From assembly GCA_035690865.1 (NCBI GenBank), contig DASSKE010000004.1, positions 191,955-255,954 of the forward strand: a stretch of DNA of 64,000 nucleotides. Direction: 5' to 3'. Under the pieces are notes generated by a model, which searched no databases, was not told where the DNA came from, and saw nothing but the letters and a program-made list of their open reading frames with translations. This DNA is from CAMLQK01 sp035690865 (GTDB taxonomy: Bacteria > Patescibacteriota > Saccharimonadia > Saccharimonadales > UBA4665). The translations under genes were made by a program, and so were the position numbers. Numbering within the stretch: the stretch's first letter is position 1; every line of letters starts with the position of its first letter. This document shows positions 32,805 to 40,130 of the stretch, in pieces.

Positions 32805-33416
32805 GTGAACAAAGAGATAACAAAACTTATAACAGTAGTAAAAAAACATAAATACCGCAATCTTATATTTGATCTTGATTGTACGCTCACCAAGCTCGAT
32901 GTACCCTGGCCGGAGTGGAATAAGCGCATTACCCGCGCTTTGCCGCCGGATATCGCTAAAAAACTGACTGACATGCTGGCAATTGAAGGTTCGCCCTGGG
33001 GCCAGGTTGTCAATGACTATCTTGTTACGAATAAGTCATTTTATGATGAATATATCGCTATTTGCCGTGAGTTTGAGTCGGACCATTTTAGCCATACGCC
33101 ATACAACGAATTAATGCACATTCTGCCGCAGCTGAAAGAAATGGGCGCAAAATTGTATGTGTGGACGAGTAACACCCGGCCGACTGCCGAGCGCGCGCTG
33201 CAGGACGCAGGCGTACTGCATCTTTTTTCACAGTTGCTCACGCGTGAAGACGTGACACTCGGCAAGCCCCACGCCGAGGGATGGCAGCATTTCCCCTTTG
33301 CCGATGATCCCAAGACTTGTCTAATGATCGGGGATAGCCAAAACGATGAGTTTGTGGCAAAAGAAGTCGGCATGGATTACTTTCAGGTGCGATATTTTTC
33401 CAAACCACAATCGTAA
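32805..33416 (+). CDS. HAD-superfamily phosphatase
   Basis: A 203-residue protein that starts with GTG 6 bases after a -10 box. The HAD motifs are FDLDCTLT (I, nucleophile Asp), VWTSN (II), a Lys in LGKPHAEGW (III) and MIGDSQNDE (IV). The cap between I and II is short and helical, as in phosphoglycolate or magnesium-dependent phosphatases. It removes phosphate from a small metabolite that cannot be identified here. Confidence 0.85.
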   Translation: MNKEITKLITVVKKHKYRNLIFDLDCTLTKLDVPWPEWNKRITRALPPDIAKKLTDMLAIEGSPWGQVVNDYLVTNKSFYDEYIAICREFESDHFSHTPYNELMHILPQLKEMGAKLYVWTSNTRPTAERALQDAGVLHLFSQLLTREDVTLGKPHAEGWQHFPFADDPKTCLMIGDSQNDEFVAKEVGMDYFQVRYFSKPQS

Positions 33417-33490
33417 AACATATATTTTCTGCTTCTCTGCTACAGGCACCTCCAGTATATTGAATAAGTAATCATAAGCAGGATCCCACC

Positions 33491-34096
33491 ATGAGCAACC
33501 CATTACCGCAGACAGTTGAACGCATAGCTGCATTTCAGCCAGACCATACCCCGTACGCCCAGTTTAGTATTGACGAAATGTCCGCGACTCACGAGCGGTT
33601 TTATTGTAATAGCGTGCTGCCTGGCCCTTTGCAGCTGCCAGACGTAGCACGGGCAATCCTTAAGGCGTATCGCCCTGATGATCCTGCCGAGGTAGCAGAA
33701 ACATACGTTGCCGCCCGCCAGCAGCGCGCTGCTCACATGGCTGAACGCGCTTTTACATGCGAGTACTTTATTGATGAACGGGTGCTTGACGCCTCGTTGC
33801 CTGGTACAGACTGGCAGGCTCAGCTGAGCCATCTTGTTGAAACCGACGGACGGCCAGAAGCGGTTTTGCGTGTTATTCCCGGGGGAACTTTTTATATAGC
33901 CCAAGACATGACCACGCTGCTTACACGATCTGATGCTACGCAGGCGGTATGTCTCGAAACGTCGTTTGATACCGTTCAATATACCGATGACCCAAAAACA
34001 GTAGCTAAAGCGGTTGCCATGTTCCGGCGATTGGATGCTATTGCTTTGCCACAGCAAGATTCAATAGACGCGGTTCTAAGTAGAATAACTGACTAA
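33491..34096 (+). CDS. DUF5753-like protein lacking the usual HTH domain
   Basis: A 201-residue protein. From residue 30 on it follows the DUF5753 (Scr1-type regulator) pattern: HERFYCNSVLPGPLQLPDVARAIL (compare 'vPGLLQTpeYARA'), VAARQQRAAHM, FIDERVLDAS, LRVIPGG, then LETSFDTVQYTDDP, MFRRLDAIALPQQDSIDAVL. In Actinobacteria this domain follows an Xre-type helix-turn-helix, which is absent here and not encoded upstream. A GGA 9 bases before ATG is the only ribosome site. The domain is, as far as I know, nearly confined to Actinobacteria, the hosts of Saccharibacteria, so transfer from a host is possible. Confidence 0.5.
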   Translation: MSNPLPQTVERIAAFQPDHTPYAQFSIDEMSATHERFYCNSVLPGPLQLPDVARAILKAYRPDDPAEVAETYVAARQQRAAHMAERAFTCEYFIDERVLDASLPGTDWQAQLSHLVETDGRPEAVLRVIPGGTFYIAQDMTTLLTRSDATQAVCLETSFDTVQYTDDPKTVAKAVAMFRRLDAIALPQQDSIDAVLSRITD

Positions 34097-34108
34097 AGGA
34101 TGTAAAAA

Positions 34109-34678
34109 ATGGGAATAGGCGAAAAAATATCAAGTGGAACGTGGGGCGATACGCAGTGGAACCTCTACACTTCTAAAGAATTGCCAGAAGCAGCGTTGGT
34201 GACAGCCGCAGGCTGCGTCGCCATACGCGACCTTGCCACCAAAGAAGTAGTGCTAACCTATACGCCGAACCGCAACATAGGCAACGGTGTGCGTGTTGGC
34301 CAGTGGGAAATATTGGGCGGGCATCTAGACCCCATTGACCCCGAAGATCCCGAGAACGATGCCCGGGAAACACCCGAAATGGCCGTGCGCCGCGAAGCAC
34401 TTGAAGAAGGCGGTTTTTACGTTGGAAGGATGGGTCTTTTTGCTCACCGCGAAATTATCAACCCGCCGGATTCAGAGTATCCGCAGCTAGGATACTACCC
34501 TTTTTATTGGGCTATTTCTGGAGAGCGGTTGGTAAAGCCCACCGATCCCGAGCAGCCAGCCACGGGCATATTCACTCTAGGGCAACTCGATAATTTAGTA
34601 CATCAAAACTTAATGAATCCAGTCGAGCGCCATATTGTGCGTCTTGGCATTGGAGCCGCCTTGGAGGACTTACAGTGA
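34109..34678 (+). CDS. Nudix hydrolase with enlarged loop
   Basis: A 189-residue protein. The Nudix helix is MAVRREALEEGGF (the REUXEE core with a Gly in place of Thr), preceded by WEILGGHLDPIDPEDPENDARETPE, so the loop between the first Gly and the helix is longer than the standard box. It begins 12 bases after the DUF5753-like gene and its TGA overlaps the GTG of the next HAD gene, so the three genes are probably one operon. Substrate unknown. Confidence 0.75.
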   Translation: MGIGEKISSGTWGDTQWNLYTSKELPEAALVTAAGCVAIRDLATKEVVLTYTPNRNIGNGVRVGQWEILGGHLDPIDPEDPENDARETPEMAVRREALEEGGFYVGRMGLFAHREIINPPDSEYPQLGYYPFYWAISGERLVKPTDPEQPATGIFTLGQLDNLVHQNLMNPVERHIVRLGIGAALEDLQ

Positions 34679-35499
34679 GCAGAGCTACCGAAAAATATAT
34701 CCTGGGATGCGACGTCGATAACACGCTTGTGCCCACTGACGAAGGGCAACAGGTTAAGGGCTGGAGGCAGGTAGGGCTTGTTGCCCTTGAAACACTCGAG
34801 ACCATAGCGCTTACGCAACCCGAAATTGTGGGCTTTGGTTCGGTGACCGGCCGAACCATGGAGTCGCAGCTAGTGCGGGCGCAAGAAGTGGCGGAATTCT
34901 CGAGCGCCATGGATGCCATGTCGTTCAGTGTTACGTCAGTAGGTACCGTTCTTCACCGACGACAGGAGAGCGGCTTGGTGCTTGATACGTCTTGGCCGAG
35001 TTCGGTAGGCGGCTATCGTGCCGCCCAGATCCATCACGCAATGCGCGGCATGCGCTGTGTTACTTTGCAGGAGTCGGCAGCTCAGGGAGAACATAAAGTG
35101 AGCTATAACGTCGCAGAAAACGATATGGACCATGGGGCTTTTGTGGCAAAAATGCATCATCGCTTAGCGAACTGTGGCATAGAAGCCGAAGTGATATTCT
35201 CTGGTGGAGAGTATCTTGACTTCTTGCCCAAGGGAGTGCATAAGGGCTCGGCATTGCAGTATGTTGCTGCAAGCTACGAACGCCAATTCGGCCAGCGCCC
35301 TACCACTATTGCAGCTGGTGATAGCATGAACGATGTGCAGCTTTTGGCGGCCGCGGACATGGCTATTGTGCCAGCAAACGCAGATGATTCCCTGCGGTCG
35401 TGGGCAGAGCAAACTATTCCTGACAAGACCTACTTTGCTAAGCAGCCATTTGCTGCGGGCATCCTCGATGCCTTAGCGTACCGTGACATTATTGGTTAA
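34675..35499 (+). CDS. HAD phosphatase, Cof/sucrose-phosphatase-like (C2 cap)
   Basis: A 274-residue protein starting at GTG in a GTGA overlap with the Nudix gene. Motif I is GCDVDNTLVP, motif II SVTGRT, motif III Lys in KGVHKGSALQ, motif IV AAGDSMNDVQLLAAADMAIVPANA. The order with a cap between II and III fits the Cof/S6PP group, which dephosphorylates sugar phosphates. The prolyl oligopeptidase gene follows after 2 bases. Confidence 0.82.
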   Translation: MSRATEKYILGCDVDNTLVPTDEGQQVKGWRQVGLVALETLETIALTQPEIVGFGSVTGRTMESQLVRAQEVAEFSSAMDAMSFSVTSVGTVLHRRQESGLVLDTSWPSSVGGYRAAQIHHAMRGMRCVTLQESAAQGEHKVSYNVAENDMDHGAFVAKMHHRLANCGIEAEVIFSGGEYLDFLPKGVHKGSALQYVAASYERQFGQRPTTIAAGDSMNDVQLLAAADMAIVPANADDSLRSWAEQTIPDKTYFAKQPFAAGILDALAYRDIIG

Positions 35500-35501
35500 G
35501 T

Positions 35502-37571
35502 ATGCAGCATCATAATAAGTATCCCGAAGTTCCTCAGCATCCTACATTACGCCGCTATCCCTTGCCCGATGGTCGGGAATACCACTTTACCGACCCGTTT
35601 GCCTACCTTGAACACTTTCGTGACTCTCCAGAAGGACTGGCTGTTATGGATGCCCAAAACGCGTTTACTGACGCACACATTGCTGCCACTGGCTTATTCC
35701 CTGCGCTGCACAAACAATTTGAAGATCTGACGCATAGCGACCGTGACCGCACTGCCGGTACTGTCGAAGGTGGCTACGAGCTGTTTTTAGAAGTTGAGCC
35801 AACCGAACAGCGCTATAAAGCCATGGCAGTTAAAGATGGCCAAAAACAGGTGCTCATTGATCCCAACAAAATGGAGAAAGGCACGAGCTTGTCGTGGTTC
35901 ACTATGTCGCCAGGCGGCGATCACTTGGCTTATGCCGTGCAAAAGCACGATCGTAATGAACCGTTTGTGTACCTTCGTGACATGCACTCCGGCAACGAGA
36001 GCCTGTTTTATCATGGCGCGACCTTTCATATGGACTGGAAAAAGGACGGCAGCGGTTTTACCTACCGTAAAAGCCAAGGCACAGAACATGGCGCTCCGCG
36101 ATTCCATCATCAGAAAATCATGGAGCATACCATGGGCGAGCCTATAGAAAATGATGTCGTGCTCTTTGATGCAGTTGAACGTGGCTTGCCGCCTTCGGCA
36201 TGGTTGTATGCCCTGAACGCCGAAGATGGCCAGCATGTTCTGGTGTGCGAAACTGTTCCCCAAGAAAAGATAAACCTGTTTGTACTTAATACCAAAACCG
36301 ACACCCATACATCTGTGCCTATAGAAGATGAAGGCCAGCACGATGTGCGCTTGGCAGGCAATGATGTGTACGTTGTAATTAAGGGGCAGCAAGACAGTGA
36401 CCGGGTAGTGCGAAGCCCAATTGCCACCGCGCACCAAAAGCCACTCGGTCAATGGCAAGAAGTTGCTCCTCGCAAAGGTGATCACATTATCGGCCAAGCA
36501 GAAGTAAGCGCCTCGAGTGTTGTAGTCGAATATTGCAACCCCGTAACCCTTACTTCTCATTTACAAGCCATTAACAGGGACACGGGGCAAAAAACAGACC
36601 TACCCGTACCTTCTGGCAGTGGCGTGGATATTATTAAGACAGACCACGCTAATGATACGTTGCAGTATCAGGTTGGCAATGCGCTTACCTGCCGCACACT
36701 GTATCGCTCGCGGGGTAAAACAGCCGAGCAGTATTTTGTATCATTAAAGAACCTCGACCCGAGTGAATACGAAACCGTTGAAGAAATGTGTACTTCGCCG
36801 GAGGGCCGCGAAGTATTGGTAGTATTTGCGGCAGCAAAAGGTGTGCTGCGCCAAAAAGACGCGGCGGTGCTCATGAGTTGTTACGGTGGCTTTAGGAGTG
36901 ACGCCAGCCCGTCGAGTCATTATTCAAACTTTTATCGTACCTGGATGGCTAACGGCCAGATTGCGGCCTTTCCCTATTTGAGCGGCGACGGCCCCAGCGA
37001 GCAAAATCATAAAGCTGGCATGGGACCTTATAAATACCGGGTACCACAAGAGATCAACGCTGTTGCCAGGCACATTCACGAAAGTGGTATTTCTAACCGC
37101 CTCGGCCTCGCTGGCGGGAGTAATGGTGCTACTATGGTCGTATCTGCAGCTCTGCAGGAACCATGGTGGTATGGAGTGGTAGAAGCACGCGTCGGCCTTT
37201 ATGACATGTTGGAATTTGATACATTCCTTGATGGTGATGGATGGGTTACGGAGTATGGTAATCCAAAGGACCCTGCATCCGTACCGGCTATTCTTAGGTA
37301 TGGCCCCTATCATCTACTAAAATCCTCCGACAAAAAAGAATTTGCGCTACATATTACATCTGGCCTTAACGATACCGGCGTGGATGCCATGCACTCTCTT
37401 AAATTGGGCGTAGCCCGCCAGGCCTTGCAGCCTTACTCGCAGACGCATGTACACATCGAAAAAGATACCGGGCATAGCTGGGGCCTGAGCGCGGATCAAT
37501 GGCATATTAAATATGCGCGCCGGATGGCCTACATTATGCATGCGCTTGGCGTTGAACCTGTTGTAAAGTAG
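35502..37571 (+). CDS. Prolyl oligopeptidase (S9A family)
   Basis: A 689-residue protein: an N-terminal beta-propeller (about 60-420; FYHGATFHMDWKKDGSGFTYRK is a blade) inserted before an alpha/beta-hydrolase domain. The nucleophile Ser540 is in GGSNGA, Asp624 in GLNDTGVD, and His658 in DTGHSWG. The N-terminal YPLPDGREYHFTDPFAYLE is the usual 'vtDpYrwLE' entry. No signal peptide is present, so it cleaves short Pro-containing peptides in the cytoplasm, consistent with a peptide-scavenging lifestyle. It is in the operon started at 33491 or 34109. Confidence 0.88.
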   Translation: MQHHNKYPEVPQHPTLRRYPLPDGREYHFTDPFAYLEHFRDSPEGLAVMDAQNAFTDAHIAATGLFPALHKQFEDLTHSDRDRTAGTVEGGYELFLEVEPTEQRYKAMAVKDGQKQVLIDPNKMEKGTSLSWFTMSPGGDHLAYAVQKHDRNEPFVYLRDMHSGNESLFYHGATFHMDWKKDGSGFTYRKSQGTEHGAPRFHHQKIMEHTMGEPIENDVVLFDAVERGLPPSAWLYALNAEDGQHVLVCETVPQEKINLFVLNTKTDTHTSVPIEDEGQHDVRLAGNDVYVVIKGQQDSDRVVRSPIATAHQKPLGQWQEVAPRKGDHIIGQAEVSASSVVVEYCNPVTLTSHLQAINRDTGQKTDLPVPSGSGVDIIKTDHANDTLQYQVGNALTCRTLYRSRGKTAEQYFVSLKNLDPSEYETVEEMCTSPEGREVLVVFAAAKGVLRQKDAAVLMSCYGGFRSDASPSSHYSNFYRTWMANGQIAAFPYLSGDGPSEQNHKAGMGPYKYRVPQEINAVARHIHESGISNRLGLAGGSNGATMVVSAALQEPWWYGVVEARVGLYDMLEFDTFLDGDGWVTEYGNPKDPASVPAILRYGPYHLLKSSDKKEFALHITSGLNDTGVDAMHSLKLGVARQALQPYSQTHVHIEKDTGHSWGLSADQWHIKYARRMAYIMHALGVEPVVK

Positions 37572-37585
37572 GAGCACGAGGAACA

Positions 37586-38107
37586 ATGAAACTACTGGGC
37601 GAGATTAAGCATTCTACATTCTTTCCGGATGACACCGACCTGCCTTTAGGGCAGTTAAAACCCCGCTTTGCTGTGCGTGCAATTGTAGCCAACGATGCCG
37701 GCAATATTGCGCTTTTATATGCGGCCGTTCATAAGCGCCACAAGCTGCCAGGTGGTGGCATAGAGCGTGATGAGGGGTTGCAGGAGGCTCTTAATCGCGA
37801 GTTGCTTGAAGAAATTGGTTGCCAGGCGCGCATTACCGGCGAATTGGGTATGGTTGTGGAATATCGTGACCGATGGCAGCAAATACAGAGTTCTACTTGC
37901 TATCGCGCGAGGCAGTACGGACCTGTACACGATCCTCAATTTACCGAGCAAGAACGCGCCGAAGGTTTTGAGGTGGTATGGGCAAAGGATATTGCCAGTG
38001 CAATGCAGCTTCTTAAAAGCGATAAGCCGCACGATTATGCAGGCCTGTTTATTCAGCAACGTGATCTGCTGTTCTTGCAGGCAGCTCATGCGGCAGAAAC
38101 AGCATAG
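37586..38107 (+). CDS. Nudix hydrolase
   Basis: A 173-residue protein with ribosome site GAGGA 5 bases before ATG. The Nudix box is GGGIERDEGLQEALNRELLEEIGC, complete. N-terminal strand RFAVRAIVANDAGNIALLYA and the KLPGGG entry are typical. It ends the operon of Nudix/HAD/peptidase genes and overlaps the convergent 38049 gene by 59 bases, an unusually long overlap. Confidence 0.82.
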   Translation: MKLLGEIKHSTFFPDDTDLPLGQLKPRFAVRAIVANDAGNIALLYAAVHKRHKLPGGGIERDEGLQEALNRELLEEIGCQARITGELGMVVEYRDRWQQIQSSTCYRARQYGPVHDPQFTEQERAEGFEVVWAKDIASAMQLLKSDKPHDYAGLFIQQRDLLFLQAAHAAETA

Positions 38108-38606
38108 TTGTTGCACGCATGTGCTGCAACAAGCCACGCCCGGTTTGGGTATGCACATCGTATTTTTGAGCCATTCTTGCTACTTCGCCGGTGTACCAGG
38201 CTTTATTCTTGACCCATAGCGCAATATGGATATCACCAAGCGGCGCGTTGGTAAAAGCCCGCAGGTCAGCGGGCGCTGCCTGGTCATCAATAGTAAATGC
38301 GGCTGGTTCAACATGCAGTTGCCACTCGTGTACCAAAAGCTCCCCCACCTTACTAGAGAAAAGTGTGCGCCGGTGGAATTGCTGTTCACGCAAAGTAACG
38401 GCGTACTGCGCTTGCGCATCGAATGCTGTTGACTCGGCTTGAAGCGTGGCGGGAGCGGTATGCGTGCTTGTGTGCATACGGCTCCGTTCCCACATGTCAC
38501 TGGCAAAGTTCTTTTTGTATGTTCCCCACTCTTGCTCCTCTAGAAGGGCATCGTAGTAAGTGGTGAGACTGTGAATAGTATTGTAAGGCTCATGGTGACG
38601 TATCAT
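38049..38606 (-). CDS. Hypothetical protein
   Basis: A 185-residue protein from ATG 38606. TATACT (38613-38618, minus strand) is exactly 6 bases before the ATG, so the mRNA is likely leaderless and the longer frame to 38666 is rejected. The N-terminal half is helical and charged (YYDALLEEQEWGTYKKNFASDMWER); the rest has beta strands such as DIHIALWVK. No family is recognised. Its 3' end overlaps the convergent Nudix gene by 59 bases. Confidence 0.55.
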   Translation of the reverse strand: MIRHHEPYNTIHSLTTYYDALLEEQEWGTYKKNFASDMWERSRMHTSTHTAPATLQAESTAFDAQAQYAVTLREQQFHRRTLFSSKVGELLVHEWQLHVEPAAFTIDDQAAPADLRAFTNAPLGDIHIALWVKNKAWYTGEVARMAQKYDVHTQTGRGLLQHMRATTMLFLPHELPARTADHVAE

Positions 38607-38609
38607 ACT

Positions 38610-38618
38610 TATAGTATA
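38610..38618. promoter_or_regulatory. Overlapping divergent -10 boxes
   Basis: TATAGT (38610-38615) faces right toward ATG 38640, and TATACT (38613-38618 read on the minus strand) faces left toward ATG 38606. They share three base pairs, so the two polymerases cannot open both promoters at once. Confidence 0.55.
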
Positions 38619-38639
38619 CGAAGATTGAGGGTAACGAGT

Positions 38640-39104
38640 ATGATATTTCAAGCATTTGAGCGCCAAGATCGACCAAGCGAGCTAGCGGTATATTTATCAC
38701 CCCAACAGCACGATAACTATAACAAAGTGCTTGTAGAACAAAGCCTTGCCCCGAGTCTGCAAGAGCTTGGCAGTGAGTACCAACTGCCCTACTGCCGCCA
38801 TTTTTTTGCTGCTTTTATGCGGGCGCGCAGCGGCCGGGTGCTGGCCGAATTGGCGAGTGGCAGACATTACGATTCATCGCGTATCGAGGGCGGTCTGACA
38901 CGAACTATTAAGCAGCGAGTCACTCCTATCTTTGACCCCGATACCTGCTTAGTTGATTATACTTTTCACGAACTACCTGTACGTGAGCCGGGCACGCAGA
39001 TACTTGCCGACCCTCAAACCTCCTTAAGCGAAGTAGACAGAATATTCCTGACAGCGCGTCTTATTTGCTCGTTTAGCTTTCCGCAAACACCACCTATCAG
39101 GTAA
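38640..39104 (+). CDS. Hypothetical protein
   Basis: A 154-residue protein from ATG 38640, with GAGGG 9 bases upstream; the frame to 38571 reads through the divergent promoter. It is largely helical at first (YNKVLVEQSLAPSLQELGSEYQ) with a basic middle (RIEGGLTRTIKQRVT). No motif or family is recognised. It is divergent from the 38049 gene and shares a promoter region of 33 bases. Confidence 0.5.
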   Translation: MIFQAFERQDRPSELAVYLSPQQHDNYNKVLVEQSLAPSLQELGSEYQLPYCRHFFAAFMRARSGRVLAELASGRHYDSSRIEGGLTRTIKQRVTPIFDPDTCLVDYTFHELPVREPGTQILADPQTSLSEVDRIFLTARLICSFSFPQTPPIR

Positions 39105-39112
39105 GCCGCCTA

Positions 39113-39141
39113 TTGACTTTATAACGCTTATGTTCTACAAT
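39113..39141 (+). promoter_or_regulatory. Sigma70 promoter of the 39151 GNAT gene
   Basis: TTGACT (39113-39118), spacer of exactly 17 bases, TACAAT (39136-39141), then 9 bases to ATG 39151, leaving a leader of at most a few bases. Confidence 0.8.
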
Positions 39142-39150
39142 TAGTCATTT

Positions 39151-39786
39151 ATGATTCATAGCGAAATACCGACTATAGCTATTCAGCGGCATGATCGTGC
39201 ACATCAAGGCTTGTTACTCGAGCCGATATCTGAGGCGGCTATGGCGAGCTTGTTGCCCGTTGATGATGCTATTCGACAAACTATACCCTATGAAATACAG
39301 GGCGTTTTTGATTCAGTCGAAAGCCTGTGTGCTGAGTTTGAGTATGCTCACACTTCAGTTATGGGAATGCGTGTTGGCTCTTTGCTCGTTGGTTTTAATA
39401 CCATGACCGCCACCGATGCCGGGCCAGAAGTCACGCATTATATAACGCGCCCTGAAGCGCGCGGTAAAGGATACGGGACGCTTGCAAAACTTGCGTTAGC
39501 CGATTTTGCTTTTGGCCAACGAAATGAGCCGGCTATTGTGGCACGCAGCCTGGCGAGTAATCGGGCATCTAATAGTTCTTTGCGTAAAACGGGCTTCCTT
39601 ATGGTGGGCTCTGATGCACAGCCGGTTGTTATGGATTCGGCAGGAAATGAAGATATCGTCCTATCTTGGCGGTTGGACAACCCCTCTAGGTATACGCCTG
39701 ATGCTCTCGCTGTCAGTGATGATCCAGCGATTGCAGCTTGCCGTACGTACCTTGCCCAGCGTGCATCAGTAGATATTATCTATTAA
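39151..39786 (+). CDS. GNAT family N-acetyltransferase
   Basis: A 211-residue protein. EVTHYITRPEARGKGYGTLAKLALADFAF holds the acetyl-CoA loop R-G-K-G-Y-G, followed by VARSLASNRASNSSLRKTGF, the motif B 'N.aS...l.k.GF' pattern that is typical of ribosomal-protein Ser/Ala acetyltransferases and their relatives. The acceptor is unknown. It has its own strong promoter and essentially no leader. Confidence 0.85.
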   Translation: MIHSEIPTIAIQRHDRAHQGLLLEPISEAAMASLLPVDDAIRQTIPYEIQGVFDSVESLCAEFEYAHTSVMGMRVGSLLVGFNTMTATDAGPEVTHYITRPEARGKGYGTLAKLALADFAFGQRNEPAIVARSLASNRASNSSLRKTGFLMVGSDAQPVVMDSAGNEDIVLSWRLDNPSRYTPDALAVSDDPAIAACRTYLAQRASVDIIY

Positions 39787-39792
39787 GTATGC

Positions 39793-39822
39793 TTGCTGAA
39801 TAACTTGGCACTGGCGTATACT
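39793..39822 (+). promoter_or_regulatory. Promoter of the tail-like/Kelch gene pair
   Basis: TTGCTG (39793-39798), 18-base spacer, TATACT (39817-39822). The start lies about 25 bases further on and is preceded by AAAAGGGG, a conventional leader with a ribosome site. Confidence 0.6.
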
Positions 39823-39847
39823 ATATACCATAAAAGGGGTGGTATTT

Positions 39848-40129
39848 GTGGCACGACTACCAGTAAGTGGTTCGGATGATGGGGCTTGGGGTGATGTTCT
39901 CAATGATTTTTTGATGCAATCCCATACGTCAAGTGGCGCACTCACCGCTTCAGCCGTTACGACGGCGGGCGCTTTACTAGCTACGAGCAATCTGAGCGAC
40001 ATATCTGACCCGGCTACTGCCCGCAGCAATCTTTCGGTTGCGCAAGCTTCTGGCTTTGCAAAAATAACGGTTAGCACAACCGCACCGTCGAGTCCGGCCG
40101 TTGGTGACCTTTGGGTAGATACAAACTAG
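39848..40129 (+). CDS. Small tail-fibre-like surface protein
   Basis: A 93-residue protein from GTG 39848; AAAAGGGG is 9 bases upstream, and an earlier GTG at 39839 overlaps that site. The start ARLPVSGSDDGAWGDVLNDFL resembles the N-terminal 'GSDxGtWGdiLNdFL' motif of tail- or adhesin-like proteins. The middle ATSNLSDISDPATARSNLS is the 'sNLsDv.d.atAr.nLg' repeat of phage tail fibres, and the end PAVGDLWVDTN is a common tail-protein terminus. The Kelch gene begins 1 base after its stop, in another frame. Confidence 0.6.
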   Translation: MARLPVSGSDDGAWGDVLNDFLMQSHTSSGALTASAVTTAGALLATSNLSDISDPATARSNLSVAQASGFAKITVSTTAPSSPAVGDLWVDTN

Positions 40130-40130
40130 T

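Noticed and set aside
35787..36560. A 257-codon minus-strand frame
   Set aside because: It lies entirely inside the prolyl oligopeptidase gene, has no ribosome site or promoter, and its protein shows no domain.
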